A DNA stretch of 46,402 nt from Candidatus Eiseniibacteriota bacterium (GCA_016178725.1 JACOSV010000076.1:1-46402), one strand, 5' to 3'. Shown: positions 1 to 9,151, numbered from the stretch's first letter. Notes: generated by a model not told the origin, from the sequence alone. Numbers and translations: made by a program.

Positions 1-78
1 CCCCGCAACGGCCGCGGCGCCGCCGAGCCCGCCGCCGCGCCGCGCGCCGCCGGATCGCGCGCCGAGGGCGGACGCTGA
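1..78 (+). CDS. C-terminal tail of an upstream gene (partial)
   Basis: Frame 1 is open from the window edge to a TGA at 76-78. It encodes about 25 residues rich in Ala, Pro, Arg and Gly. The stop overlaps the pyrF start (TGATG), which suggests that both belong to one coupled transcription unit. pyrF often follows another pyrimidine gene such as pyrD, but this tail carries no recognisable motif, so the identity is unknown. In a genome this GC-rich, 26 open codons alone are weak evidence; the TGATG junction is the main support. Confidence 0.4.
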   Translation, partial: PRNGRGAAEPAAAPRAAGSRAEGGR

Positions 79-803
79 TGACCGAGATCGCGATCGCCTA
101 CGACACGGCGACCCTCGACGAGGCGCTCGCGCTGGACGCGCGCCTCGGCGCGGGCCCCGAGATCGCCAAGATCGGCCTCGAGCTGTTCACCGCCGCCGGT
201 CCCGACGCGGTGCGCGCGCTCGCGCGCCGCGGGCGCCGCGTCTTCCTCGACCTCAAGCTCCACGACATCCCGAACACCGTGCGCGGCGCGGCGCGCGCTG
301 CGGCCCGGCTCGGCGCGGAGTTCCTCACGGTGCACGCGACCGGCGGACCGGCGATGATCGCCGCGGCGGTCGAGGCCGCGCGCGAGGGCGGCACGAAGGT
401 CGTCGCGGTCACGGTGCTCACGAGCCTCGATCCCGCGAGCATGCCGCCCGGGTTCGCCTCCCCGTTCGATCTCGCGGGCATCGCGCCGCGCATGCTGGCG
501 ATTGCCGAAGCGGCGGGCGCCTTCGGCATCGTCTGCGCCGCGCCCGATCTCGCGCTGATCCACGCCGCGCGTCGCGAGCCGTTCTTCGCCGTGACGCCCG
601 GCATCCGCCCCGCCGGCGGCGCGACGCACGATCAGCGCCGCGTCACGACCATCGCCGAGGCGGTGCGCCTCGGCTCGGGCATGGTCGTGCTCGGCCGGGC
701 GATCACCGCCGCGCCCGATCCCGCGCCCGCGCTCGTCGCCGCGCGCGCCGAGCGCGACGCGGCCCTCGCCGGCGCCGCAACCCGAGGGCAGCCCGCGGCT
801 TGA
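78..803 (+). CDS. pyrF: Orotidine 5'-phosphate decarboxylase
   Basis: Catalyses the last step of UMP synthesis, decarboxylation of orotidine monophosphate, in the cytoplasm. The 241-residue length is normal for the short (group 1) PyrF family. The catalytic D-x-K-x-x-D signature is at residues 58-63 (DLKLHD) with Lys60 as the catalytic lysine, followed by IPNTV. The phosphate-binding TPGIRP loop lies near residue 175, and the late GSGMVVLGRAIT segment fits the last barrel strands. The ATG overlaps the TGA of the preceding frame. The final 15 or so residues are an Ala/Arg-rich tail beyond the barrel. UMP feeds the UDP-sugar pools used by the polysaccharide genes downstream, but that link is generic. 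Confidence 0.95.
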   Translation: MTEIAIAYDTATLDEALALDARLGAGPEIAKIGLELFTAAGPDAVRALARRGRRVFLDLKLHDIPNTVRGAARAAARLGAEFLTVHATGGPAMIAAAVEAAREGGTKVVAVTVLTSLDPASMPPGFASPFDLAGIAPRMLAIAEAAGAFGIVCAAPDLALIHAARREPFFAVTPGIRPAGGATHDQRRVTTIAEAVRLGSGMVVLGRAITAAPDPAPALVAARAERDAALAGAATRGQPAA

Positions 804-828
804 CACCCCGCGCGGGCGGCGGTCATCT
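800..828 (+). promoter_or_regulatory. Putative promoter of the sigma/anti-sigma pair
   Basis: A perfect -35 hexamer TTGACA (800-805) overlaps the pyrF stop codon. Seventeen bases later lies a poor -10 candidate, TCATCT (823-828). Transcription would start at about 834-835, only 2-3 bases before the ATG at 837, giving a leaderless or near-leaderless mRNA. The weak -10 keeps confidence low. Confidence 0.35.
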
Positions 829-836
829 GTGACGGA

Positions 837-1433
837 ATGAGTCAGGCCCTGCGGCGTAATCCCTCCGGCGGCGGGCCCGATGACGCCGAGCTCGTGCGCG
901 CCGCGCAGGGCGGCGACGCGCCGGCGTTCACCGAGATCGTCCGCCGGTACCAGCATTCGGTCCATCGCGTGGCCTGGGCGCTGACACGCAACGACGGCGA
1001 CGCCGACGACGTGGCGCAGGAGACGTTCGTGCGCGCGTGGCGCGCGCTCGGCCGCTTCCGCGTCGGCGAGCCGCTCTATCCATGGCTCGCGCGCATCGCG
1101 ACGAATCTGGCGTTCTCGATGTTCCGGTCGCGGAAGCGCCGGCCCGAGACGCCGCTCGAGCCGCTGCTCGAGGCGGGACGGCAATGGGGAGTCGAGGATG
1201 ACCCGGCGGAACGGGTGGCCGCGGGCGAGCGGTCGCAGCACCTGCAGCGCGCGTTCGCCGAGCTCAAGCCCGAGCATCAGACGATTCTCGCCCTGCGCGT
1301 GGTCGAGGAGCAGAGCTACGAGGCGATCGCGGAGACGCTGGGCGTGCCGATCGGCACCGTGATGTCGCGCCTGTCGCGCGCGCGCGCGGAGCTCAAGACG
1401 CGCCTGGCGGCGCGGACCGGAGAGGGGACGTGA
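837..1433 (+). CDS. ECF-family RNA polymerase sigma factor (RpoE-like)
   Basis: Extracytoplasmic-function sigma factor of 198 residues. Region 2 lies at about residues 25-95, with the polymerase-contacting DADDVAQETFVRAW stretch and the W-L-x-R-I-A-T-N end of region 2. A variable linker follows, and region 4 with its helix-turn-helix (YEAIAETLGVPIGTVMSR) lies at about 135-185. No extra C-terminal domain is present. The last codons overlap the next gene by 4 bases (GTGA), and that product is a zinc-finger membrane anti-sigma protein, so the two form a standard coupled pair. ECF units often regulate themselves, but I see no clear GGAAC-type -35 element upstream. The ATG at 837 lacks a good Shine-Dalgarno sequence, consistent with a leaderless start. 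Confidence 0.93.
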   Translation: MSQALRRNPSGGGPDDAELVRAAQGGDAPAFTEIVRRYQHSVHRVAWALTRNDGDADDVAQETFVRAWRALGRFRVGEPLYPWLARIATNLAFSMFRSRKRRPETPLEPLLEAGRQWGVEDDPAERVAAGERSQHLQRAFAELKPEHQTILALRVVEEQSYEAIAETLGVPIGTVMSRLSRARAELKTRLAARTGEGT

Positions 1434-3115
1434 CGCACCTGACCCACGATCAATTGAGCGCGGTGCTCGACCACGCGCTGAAGGGCCGCGCGGCGGCCGA
1501 CGCCGAGCGCCATCTGCTCGAGTGCGCGACCTGCCGCGACGCGCTCGCGGCACTCGCCGCGCAGGAGACCGAGCTGCGTCCCGCGCTCACGCACGATCCC
1601 GGCGACGCCTACTTCGAGCGCTTCGCCGAACGCGTCGAGGACCGCATCCGCGCCGAGGCGGCGCGCGGCGCGGCGCGCGCGCGCGCGCCGTGGTGGAGTT
1701 CGCCGCGCGCCCTGGCGTGGGCCGGCGCCGCCGCGGCGCTGATCGGCGGCGCGGGCCTCGTGCTCATGACCGGGCGCGAGGTGCGCCCGCCGTCGCTGCG
1801 CGATCGCGAGATCGCGGACCGGCTCGGGCAGGAGGCGAAGCTTCCGTTCGCGACGCGGAGCGGCGCCCGCGCCAAGTCCGCGCCCGCGCGAGAGGATCGA
1901 TTGGGCGCGCCCGCGCCGACGGCGGCGCCCGCGCCTGTTCCGGCACCGGCCGATCGTAAGACGCGCGCGACGGGCGATCGTCTGGCCGAGCCGCAGCGCG
2001 AGGAGCAACGCCAGTTCATCACCGGCAACGAGCGCGTACTCGCGCGCGATCAGCACGCCGCGCAGCCGAACCGCGCGAACGAGATCCGAACGAGCACCGG
2101 AGGCGAGCCGGTTCCGGTCGGCCGTCGCGCCGGATTCGCGAACCCGCCGGCCGCGACCGCGCCGGAGGCCGGCGCCGCGGCGCCCGAGGGCGCGACGCTC
2201 GACCGCGTGCGAAAGAAGGTCGGCCCGGCGCCGATGCAGGCGCTCAAGGACGAAGCCGCGAAGCAGGCGACGAGCGACGCGGCGCCCGCGCCGGTCGCGG
2301 CGCGGAACGTGACGCCCGCGCCGGTCGCGGCGCAGAACGCGGCGCCCGCGCCGGTCGCGGCGCAGAACGCACCCGCCGCGCCGTCGCCGCCCGTGACCGC
2401 GCGGCGCGAGGCCGCCGCGGCGCTCGCCGGCGGCGAACCGGCAGGCGAGGGGCGGCTGTGCGGCGCGGTGCTCGACGCGCAGGGCCGGCCGGTCGCGGGC
2501 GCCGCCGTCGTGATCGACGACGTGGCGCGCGTCGCCACCCCCGATGCGCGCGGCGGCTTCTGCGTGAACGCGCCGCCGGGCGAGCATCCGCTCTCGGTGA
2601 TGGCGGTCGGATTCGCGGAAGCGCGGCAGTCGGTCGAGGTCGGCGCGCAGGAATCCTCGCTGCGCGTGACGCTGGCGGCGGTGCCGGCGCTGGAGTCGCG
2701 CGGCCCCACGTGGGGCGTGGTGAAGTCGCTCTACGACGGCGCGCCGCCGCGCGCGGGCGGCGCGTTTTCCGCGGGCGGCCCGCCCGATCCGTACGCGGCG
2801 GAGCCCGACAGCGTGCAGCGCGACGTCCGGCTCGCCCGCCGGCTCGAGGCGACGGGGACGTCGCGACGCTCCGCGGCGATGTTCGACGCGGCCGCGGGAC
2901 GCTGGGCGCACGCGCTCGACGTCGTCGCGGGCGGACCGCTCGACCTCGACGCGCGTCGCCATCTCGCCGACGCCCGCTTCCGTGCGTGGGAGATCGCGCC
3001 GAACGCGGCGCGCGTGGCGGCGGCGGCGGAGGCCATCTCCGTTTATGTCGCGAAGGCGCCCGCGGGCGCCGATCGCGACGAGGCCGCACGCCGCCTCGAG
3101 CGTCTGCGGCACTGA
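1430..3115 (+). CDS. Membrane anti-sigma factor with periplasmic carboxypeptidase-regulatory-like domain
   Basis: Probable regulator that holds the preceding sigma factor inactive at the membrane. The N-terminus carries a zf-HC2 zinc-binding signature, H28-x3-C32-x2-C35. One hydrophobic segment lies at about residues 93-113. Outside it is a long Pro/Ala-rich, low-complexity linker that includes three near-identical 10-residue repeats (about 285-314). A CarboxypepD_reg-like Ig domain follows at about 340-410 (GRLCGAVLDAQGRPVAGA), and then an Ala-rich helical region, possibly TPR-like. At 561 residues it is far longer than classic anti-sigma factors; the outer part may sense an envelope signal, which is inference. 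GTG start at 1430 overlaps the sigma stop (GTGA). The gene converges on the minus-strand gene ending at 3150. Confidence 0.85.
   Translation: MTHLTHDQLSAVLDHALKGRAAADAERHLLECATCRDALAALAAQETELRPALTHDPGDAYFERFAERVEDRIRAEAARGAARARAPWWSSPRALAWAGAAAALIGGAGLVLMTGREVRPPSLRDREIADRLGQEAKLPFATRSGARAKSAPAREDRLGAPAPTAAPAPVPAPADRKTRATGDRLAEPQREEQRQFITGNERVLARDQHAAQPNRANEIRTSTGGEPVPVGRRAGFANPPAATAPEAGAAAPEGATLDRVRKKVGPAPMQALKDEAAKQATSDAAPAPVAARNVTPAPVAAQNAAPAPVAAQNAPAAPSPPVTARREAAAALAGGEPAGEGRLCGAVLDAQGRPVAGAAVVIDDVARVATPDARGGFCVNAPPGEHPLSVMAVGFAEARQSVEVGAQESSLRVTLAAVPALESRGPTWGVVKSLYDGAPPRAGGAFSAGGPPDPYAAEPDSVQRDVRLARRLEATGTSRRSAAMFDAAAGRWAHALDVVAGGPLDLDARRHLADARFRAWEIAPNAARVAAAAEAISVYVAKAPAGADRDEAARRLERLRH
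2281..2370 (+). repeat. Three 30-bp in-frame tandem repeats
   Basis: Units at 2281-2310, 2311-2340 and 2341-2370 differ at only a few positions. Each encodes ten residues of the pattern APAPVAAxNx inside the periplasmic linker of the anti-sigma protein. The near identity points to recent slippage or unequal recombination. Confidence 0.9.
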
Positions 3116-3149
3116 CGCGCCCGCTGGCGCAGCGCGCCGCGCGATCCGC

Positions 3150-5624
3150 CTACCGGCCGCCGCGGGTCTTGAGCGCTTCGATCAGCGCCGGCGATCCCGC
3201 GAACACGTCGCGCGGGAACCGCCGGTACGCGAGCATGTCGGCGAATACGTCCGCGGTCTGCGGCGTGTAGGACTCGAGTCCGGCCTGGTACTGGATCCAG
3301 GGGCGGCGGTCGCGGTTGATCGGCGCGCCGGCGAGCCAGGGGCCGAGGTCCGAAGCGCGACCCGCGTACGTGGCGAAGAGATCGACGCCCGAGGTCCAGC
3401 CGAGATCGGCGAGCGAGCGCGCGATCCGCGCCGCGTCAGGGCGTTCGAGCCGCGCGGTGAGCGAGTCCAAGTCGACGTGCGTCGCGCCGTCGGTCGCGAC
3501 CATCGCCACGTCGTAGCCGCCCGCCCGGTTGCGGTTGGCCCACACCGTGCCGTTCGGGAACACCGAGAAGAACGTCGCCATCTCGCCCTTCACCGTCGCC
3601 TCGCCCGCCTGATAGAGCGGCACCCACTGCGACACGACGCCGCCCGGGTTGAGGTGGCGGCGGACCAGCTCGAAGTAGTCGCGGCTGTAGAGCATCGCCG
3701 ACCCGCGCACCCAGGGATGGATGGGATCGGATGTGATCACGTCGAACGACTCCTTCGTCGTGAGCACGAAGTGCCGCGCGTCGTCGTAGACGACCTGCAC
3801 GCGCGGATCGCCGATCACGTTGTAGTTCTGCTCGCGGAAGAAGGGCGCGACGTGCGTCGGCACCAGCGGCTCGATGTCGCAGATCACGATGCGCTCGACG
3901 CTCGGGTAGAGCGTGAACGAGCCCGCGGTGACGCCCGCGCCGCAGCCGACGATCAGCACCGAGCGCGGATGCCCGTGGATCAGCGCCGGGATGTGGCCGA
4001 GCATGCGCTGGAGCCGCATGTCGTCGGGAAACGTGGAGGCCTCGACCTTGCCGCTCACGTGAAAGAGGCGGACGTCGCCGTTCTGCGCCACGACGACGGA
4101 CTCGGTGAGCCCCTCGCCCGTGTAGAGGACGTTGGGATCGGCCCCGACCGGAGCGGCCGCCCCGCGTCCCAGGCGATACGCGGCGTAGCGTCCGAGCGCG
4201 ATCAGCTCGCTCGGCGTGCGCGGCACGCCGGCGACCAGCAGCGCCGCGAGCGTCGCGGCGCCCGCGAGCGCCGCGATGCGCGCGGCGAACGCCGGCGCCA
4301 CGCGCGGCGCGACGATGGCGCGCGCGAGCGGCACCAGGCCGGCGAGCGCCGCGATCGCGACCATCACGCGCTGCGCGCCCTGCGTGCCCCACGACGGGAC
4401 GCCTACGAACGTGAAGACGAGCGCACCGGCGATCGCCCCCGCGGTGTTCGCGGCGTAGATGCCGGCGACGAGGCGCGCGGCGTCGCGCGCGCCGTTCGCG
4501 CCCGCGCCGGTGTCCACGCCTGCCCGCGCGGCGGCGAGCGCCAGCGGGAAGCTCGCGCCCCACAGCACGGTCGAAGGCAGCAGCGCGAACGCGCAACGCA
4601 CCAAGTCCACCTCGAACATGATCCGCGCGTCGCCGACCAGCGGCGGCGCGATCGGCCACGCCGGCAGCGAGCGCGTCACCGCGTACGCCGCCCACGCGAT
4701 CCCCGCGGCGAGCAGCAGCTGCGCGGCGCCGAGATCGCGCAGCGGCCGCGCGCTCGCGCGTGCGACCGTCGCGCCAATGGCGCTGCCGATCGCGAGCCCC
4801 GCGAGGTAGACGGCGAGGATGATCGAGAACGTGTAGACCGTGGGCCCGAGCAGTAGCGAGAGCAGGCGCGTCCACACCACCTCGCCGCCGAGCGCCGAGA
4901 GGCCCGAGAGCGCGATCACGGCGTAGACGATCGCCGCGCCAGGCCGGTGCGAGGTGTCCGGTTCGATCGTCCCTCCGGCCGCCGTCGCGGCCGCTGCCGC
5001 GACGGGCCGGCGCCGCGCCACCGCCATCGCGATCAGCGCGACCGTCACGTTGATCGCGACCGCGACGAGCGTCGCGAACGTCGTGTCGTGGAAGCGCAGC
5101 AGGTGGAAGCCCGCGAGCAGGCAGCCGGCGATGCCGCCGGCGATGTTGCCCGCGTAGAGCGCGCCGAGCCGGCCGACGCCGTGGGGCGTCGCCGACACCC
5201 CGCGCGCGATCGCCGGGAGCGTCGCGCCCATCAACAGCGTCGGCGGGACGAGGCAGAGGCCGGCGATCGCCGCGCGCAGCAGGATCCCGGTCGCGCCGTG
5301 CGATCCGCTCCCGGCGTAGAGCGCGCTCACCGCCGGGACCTCGACCAGCACGAGCAGCGCGAGGGCCGCGATCCCGAGCTCGAGCAGCGCGTAGACGCGG
5401 AACGGATGGCGGCGCGCCGGCACCAGACGCGGCAGCAGCAGGCCGCCGAGGCCGAGGCCGCCCATGTAGGTCGCGAGCAGGATGCCGAGCGAGATCGCCG
5501 ACGAGCCGACGACCAGCTGCAGGAGCTGGAACCACACCAGCTCGTAGATGAGCGCCGAGCATCCGCTGCCGGCGAAGAGCGCGAGCGAGACGCGGAGCGG
5601 CATCGCGTCCGCGGCCGGCGTCAT
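3150..5624 (-). CDS. Membrane-fused spermidine synthase-like protein
   Basis: A protein of about 824 residues. The N-terminal half (about residues 10-480) is a series of hydrophobic helices resembling the membrane part of fused MFS/spermidine synthase proteins. The C-terminal half is a Rossmann-type polyamine synthase domain: VLIVGCGAGVTAGS near residue 555, an acidic ICDIEP strand end, VVYDDARHF near 611 and DVITSDPIHPW after it. In true synthases this fold transfers aminopropyl groups; many membrane-fused members have unknown substrates, so polyamine synthesis should not be assumed. Start chosen at the ATG complementary to 5622-5624, just before the first hydrophobic stretch; 5603 is an alternative. 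No strong ribosome-binding site precedes either. The gene is divergent from the OPT transporter and convergent with the anti-sigma gene. Confidence 0.85.
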   Translation of the reverse strand: MTPAADAMPLRVSLALFAGSGCSALIYELVWFQLLQLVVGSSAISLGILLATYMGGLGLGGLLLPRLVPARRHPFRVYALLELGIAALALLVLVEVPAVSALYAGSGSHGATGILLRAAIAGLCLVPPTLLMGATLPAIARGVSATPHGVGRLGALYAGNIAGGIAGCLLAGFHLLRFHDTTFATLVAVAINVTVALIAMAVARRRPVAAAAATAAGGTIEPDTSHRPGAAIVYAVIALSGLSALGGEVVWTRLLSLLLGPTVYTFSIILAVYLAGLAIGSAIGATVARASARPLRDLGAAQLLLAAGIAWAAYAVTRSLPAWPIAPPLVGDARIMFEVDLVRCAFALLPSTVLWGASFPLALAAARAGVDTGAGANGARDAARLVAGIYAANTAGAIAGALVFTFVGVPSWGTQGAQRVMVAIAALAGLVPLARAIVAPRVAPAFAARIAALAGAATLAALLVAGVPRTPSELIALGRYAAYRLGRGAAAPVGADPNVLYTGEGLTESVVVAQNGDVRLFHVSGKVEASTFPDDMRLQRMLGHIPALIHGHPRSVLIVGCGAGVTAGSFTLYPSVERIVICDIEPLVPTHVAPFFREQNYNVIGDPRVQVVYDDARHFVLTTKESFDVITSDPIHPWVRGSAMLYSRDYFELVRRHLNPGGVVSQWVPLYQAGEATVKGEMATFFSVFPNGTVWANRNRAGGYDVAMVATDGATHVDLDSLTARLERPDAARIARSLADLGWTSGVDLFATYAGRASDLGPWLAGAPINRDRRPWIQYQAGLESYTPQTADVFADMLAYRRFPRDVFAGSPALIEALKTRGGR

Positions 5625-5900
5625 CGTGGCGTTCGGGCTCGCGGGCGGCGCGGCAAGCGACGAAGTCTGCGTCTGCGGCAAACGGGACCCCCGGGTGGAT
5701 GCGGCGCGGCCCACGCGTCGCGCGGACCCGCATGCGCCTCGCGCGCGGCGCGGGGAGACGAGTGTAGCAGCACGTTCGGCCGCCCCGCCGCGAGGCCGCG
5801 CGTGCCACTTTCTCCTTGAGCGCGGGACCGGCCTCGCCCACGCTGCGGGCCGCTTCACGTCGGCAACCGCGCAGCGCTCCCATCCCCGAGAGGTCCGGCC
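5625..5900. promoter_or_regulatory. Divergent intergenic region
   Basis: This 276-bp gap separates two genes read outward and should hold both promoters. On the minus strand a TACACT -10-like hexamer is complementary to 5761-5766, without a matching -35. On the plus strand GAGAGG (5888-5893) is a good Shine-Dalgarno sequence for the GTG at 5901. I see no operator-like repeat. Confidence 0.4.
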
Positions 5901-7871
5901 GTGGCCACCGAAACCGTTCCCGCCGTCGAAGAGAGGCAGAGGACGCCCGAGGCGATCGAGCGCGACTGGTTCGAGAACGTCTACGCCGGCGACCGGATGA
6001 AGCAGCTGACGCCGCGCGCGCTCATCATGGGCATGCTGCTCGGCGCGTTCATGTCGCTCTCGAACATCTACGTCGGCCTCAAGGCGGGCTGGAGCCTCGG
6101 CGTCGCGATCACGTCGTGCATCCTCGCGTACGCGATCTTCGCGACGCTCCACCGCGTGGCGCCCAGGCTCTTCCCGCCGTTCAGCATCCTCGAGAACAAC
6201 GCCATGCAGTCCGCGGCCTCGGCCGCCGGCTACATGACCGGCGCCGGCCTCGTGAACGCGATCCCGGCGCTGATGATGCTCAACCCGTCGGCGGTGCCGA
6301 GCATGTGGGTGCTGACCGCGTGGATCCTGATCATCTCGTGGCTCGGCGTGTTTCTCGCGGTGCCGGCCAAGCGCCAGATGGTCAACATCGAGCAGCTGCG
6401 TTTCCCGAGCGGCATCGCCGCCGCGACCACGCTGCGCACGCTCCACGGCGCGGGCGGCGCCGCGGCACAGCGGCAGGCGCGCTCGCTCGGCCTCGCGATC
6501 CTGTTCGGCGTCGTGCTCTCGTGGTGCCGCGACGCGAACGCGAAATGGCTCGCGGTGAGTGAATGGGGTCGCGGCTTCGGCTGGAGCCGCGTGACGCCGC
6601 CGGCCGGCACGGCGCGCTGGCTCGCGACGCCGCTCTCCTGGATCCAGTACCCGCACGTGCCGAGCAACTGGCTGCCGGGCACGTGGCACGTCGGCAAGTA
6701 CCGGCTGCAGCAGGACCTCACGCTCTCGTTCGAGGGCTCGCTGCTGTTCGTCGCCGCCGGCGCGATCATGGGCTTCCGTCAGGCGTGGAGCCTGATGCTC
6801 GGCACGGTGATCAACTACGGCATCCTCGCGCCGATGATGCTCGCCGCGCACGTGATCCCCGAGGGTCCGGGCAGCGCGTTCCGGCGCATCTCGACCTGGA
6901 GCCTGTGGATCGGCGTCCCGATGATGGTCACCTCCGGCCTGCTGCTGTTCGTGCTGCAGTGGAAGTCGGTCGTGCGCGCGTTCAGCACGATCACCGCGAT
7001 GTTCGCGCCGCGGCACGCCGCGAAGGACGATCCGATGGAGCGTATCGAGGTGCCGGGGTCGTGGTTCATCGGCGGCATGGCGGTGCTGGGCGCGATCGTG
7101 ATCTGGATGGGCCACCAGTGGTTCCACATCCATATCTGGATGGGGATCGTGGCGGTGCTGATGACGTTCCTGCTCGTCGTGGTCGCCTCGCGCGCGACCG
7201 GCGAGACCGACATCACGCCGACCGGGCCGTTGAGCAAGGTGACGCAGCTCACCTTCGGCGCGCTCTCGCCCGGGAACATCACGACCAATCTGATGACCGC
7301 CAACATCACGGCCGGCGCGTGCAGCCACGCCGGCGATCTGCTCACCGATCTCAAGAGCGGCTACCTGCTCGGCGCCAAGCCGCGGCAGCAGTTCCTGGCC
7401 CAGTTCTTCGGCGTGCTCGCGGGCGCAGTGGTGGTCGTGCCGGTGTTCTTCCTGCTCGTCCCGAACGCCTCGGTGCTCGGCACCGACCGGTGGCCGGCGC
7501 CCGCCGCGCAGGTGTGGCGCGGCGTCGCCGAGCTGCTCGCGAAGGGCGTCTCGGCGCTCCATCCCACGGCGCGCATCGGGCTCGTGATCGGCGCGCTGGT
7601 CGGCATCCTGATCCCGGTGCTCGAGCTCGCGTTCCCGAAGGCGAAGAAGTTCATCCCGTCGGCGACCGGGCTCGGCCTCGCGTTCACCATCACCGGCTTC
7701 TACTCGGTCTCGATGTTCATCGGCGCGCTCGGCGCGCTCGCGCTCCACAAGGCGAAGCCCAAGCTCGCCGAGGAGTACGTCGTGCCGGTGTCCTCGGGCC
7801 TGATCGCGGGCGAGAGCCTGATGGGCGTGCTGATCGCGCTGCTGGTCGTCGCGGGGGTGCTCTCGAGCTGA
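5901..7871 (+). CDS. OPT family oligopeptide transporter
   Basis: Inner-membrane carrier of the oligopeptide transporter superfamily; bacterial members are thought to move small peptides or metal chelates with protons. The 656-residue length and about 14-16 hydrophobic helices fit the family. Family-like features include ENNAMQSAASAAGYM near residue 100, NIEQLRFPSG near 160, and the TANITAGACSHAGDLLTDLK segment near 470-490. The substrate cannot be read from sequence. GTG start at 5901 is supported by GAGAGG seven bases upstream and by the cytoplasmic charged N-terminus before the first helix. Transcribed away from the membrane spermidine synthase-like gene. Confidence 0.92.
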   Translation: MATETVPAVEERQRTPEAIERDWFENVYAGDRMKQLTPRALIMGMLLGAFMSLSNIYVGLKAGWSLGVAITSCILAYAIFATLHRVAPRLFPPFSILENNAMQSAASAAGYMTGAGLVNAIPALMMLNPSAVPSMWVLTAWILIISWLGVFLAVPAKRQMVNIEQLRFPSGIAAATTLRTLHGAGGAAAQRQARSLGLAILFGVVLSWCRDANAKWLAVSEWGRGFGWSRVTPPAGTARWLATPLSWIQYPHVPSNWLPGTWHVGKYRLQQDLTLSFEGSLLFVAAGAIMGFRQAWSLMLGTVINYGILAPMMLAAHVIPEGPGSAFRRISTWSLWIGVPMMVTSGLLLFVLQWKSVVRAFSTITAMFAPRHAAKDDPMERIEVPGSWFIGGMAVLGAIVIWMGHQWFHIHIWMGIVAVLMTFLLVVVASRATGETDITPTGPLSKVTQLTFGALSPGNITTNLMTANITAGACSHAGDLLTDLKSGYLLGAKPRQQFLAQFFGVLAGAVVVVPVFFLLVPNASVLGTDRWPAPAAQVWRGVAELLAKGVSALHPTARIGLVIGALVGILIPVLELAFPKAKKFIPSATGLGLAFTITGFYSVSMFIGALGALALHKAKPKLAEEYVVPVSSGLIAGESLMGVLIALLVVAGVLSS

Positions 7872-7960
7872 CGCGGCCGCCGGCCGCGGCGCCGTCGGCC
7901 GCCACGCCGCCGGCCGCCGCGCCGTCAAGGGGCGGCTGCGATCGGCCGATAACGGCCGGG

Positions 7961-9151
7961 ATGAAGACCGCCCGCTCCCTGTCGCTCGCCGTCGCCGTCG
8001 CGCTCACGACGGGGGCACTGGCGCTGCCCGCCGCCGCGAAGCATCGCGACGACGACGCGCCGCGCGACGACCGCGACCGCCTCCACCGCTACATCGCCCG
8101 GATCGACGCCGCGTACGACACGTCGCGCGGCGGATGGGTGGGCAAGGACGGACGACCGAGCGAGAGCGCCGTCGCGCTCGCGTTCCGTCTCGCGCGCGAT
8201 GCGGGCGCGGCGGGGGACGGGGCGTGGACCGCGCGCGCGCTCGCGACCGTCGCGTGGACCGCACAGCTCCAGGACTCGATGAGCGGCGGATTTACCGACC
8301 GTCGGCAGAGGAGCACGGCCGAGGGCGGTGCGTTCGAGATGCATGCCGACGTCAACGGACGCCGGCTCGAGGATCTCGTGATCGCGTGGCGGACGACCGG
8401 CGACGACCGCTGGCGCCGCGACGCGGCGCGCGTGGTCAACTACTGCGACCGCGTGCTGCTCGACGGCCGCGGCGGCTTCATCACGGCGCAAGTCGGCGAC
8501 CGCACGCTCCAGCCCGCGGCCAACGGCATCGCGATCCACGCGTGGCTCGCGTGGGCGTCGGCGACCGGCGATCCGCGACCGCGCGACTTCGCGCTGCGCA
8601 GCCTCGACCGCGTCTGGGGGACCGGGATGGACGAGGCGCTCGGCGTGCTGATCCGCCGCGACGACTTCGGCGCGGTCGCCGCGATGCCGCAGCTCGCCGA
8701 CCAGATCGAGACGGGCCGCGCGCTGCTGTTCGCCGCGCAGGCCTGCGGCCGCGCCCAGGACATGGTGCGCGCCCGCGCGCTCGCCGAGGTCGTGCTCGCG
8801 AAGTTCGCGGACACGGAGCGGGGCGGATGCTTCACGCAGGCGTCGCCGCGCAAGGACGGTACGATCCGCCGCGCCGCGCGCAATCCCGGGGAGAACGCGC
8901 GCGCCGCGCTCTTCTTCGCCGAGCTCGGCGCCGCGACCGGCGAGGCGCGGTGGAGCGACGCCGCGCGCCGCACGATCGCCGCCTTCGACCACGACATCGA
9001 GAAGACCGACCTCGACGCCGCCGACTGGGCGCTCGCGCTGGAGACGCTGCTCGCGCCCGAGGCGCCGGCGCCGCCGGTGTGGCAGAACGCGGTGAACGCG
9101 ACGCCGCATCAGCCGGCGGTCGTGAAGTTCATGCTCCCGCGACGGCGGTAG
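7961..9151 (+). CDS. Secreted six-hairpin (alpha/alpha-barrel) protein, YyaL/DUF255-like C-terminal region
   Basis: A 396-residue exported protein. Residues 1-25 form a clear signal peptide (KTAR followed by an Ala/Leu-rich core ending AAA). The rest has repeating helical hairpins with GGW, GGFTD, GGFIT and RGGCF turns, as in six-hairpin glycosidase-like folds and the C-terminal part of YyaL/SSP411 (DUF255) proteins. The N-terminal thioredoxin-like domain of those proteins is absent. Catalytic function is unknown; a role in sugar or glycan turnover is only suggested by the fold. ATG at 7961 is chosen because it starts the signal peptide. The 90 bases before it are simple GC-rich sequence with a CGGCCG-ATAA-CGGCCG hairpin near 7943-7958. 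Confidence 0.7.
   Translation: MKTARSLSLAVAVALTTGALALPAAAKHRDDDAPRDDRDRLHRYIARIDAAYDTSRGGWVGKDGRPSESAVALAFRLARDAGAAGDGAWTARALATVAWTAQLQDSMSGGFTDRRQRSTAEGGAFEMHADVNGRRLEDLVIAWRTTGDDRWRRDAARVVNYCDRVLLDGRGGFITAQVGDRTLQPAANGIAIHAWLAWASATGDPRPRDFALRSLDRVWGTGMDEALGVLIRRDDFGAVAAMPQLADQIETGRALLFAAQACGRAQDMVRARALAEVVLAKFADTERGGCFTQASPRKDGTIRRAARNPGENARAALFFAELGAATGEARWSDAARRTIAAFDHDIEKTDLDAADWALALETLLAPEAPAPPVWQNAVNATPHQPAVVKFMLPRRR

Noticed and set aside
2281-2370. Short direct repeats as a possible CRISPR array
   Set aside because: The units are contiguous without spacers, in frame and encode a Pro/Ala linker.
3116-3149. GGCGC-AGC-GCGCC hairpin between convergent genes as a terminator
   Set aside because: The stem is only five pairs with no U-tract, and such pairs are common by chance at this GC content.
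5625-7928. Minus-strand open frame continuous with the spermidine synthase-like gene, antisense to the OPT gene
   Set aside because: The amino acid content is Arg/His/Asp-rich with no domain, which is the usual shadow of a GC-rich gene on the other strand; the membrane protein has a natural start at 5624.
7872-7960. GCCGCCGGCC-type repeats as a functional element
   Set aside because: They are simple GC-rich sequence of the kind expected in a short gap at this composition; only the small CGGCCG hairpin stands out and it lacks other support.
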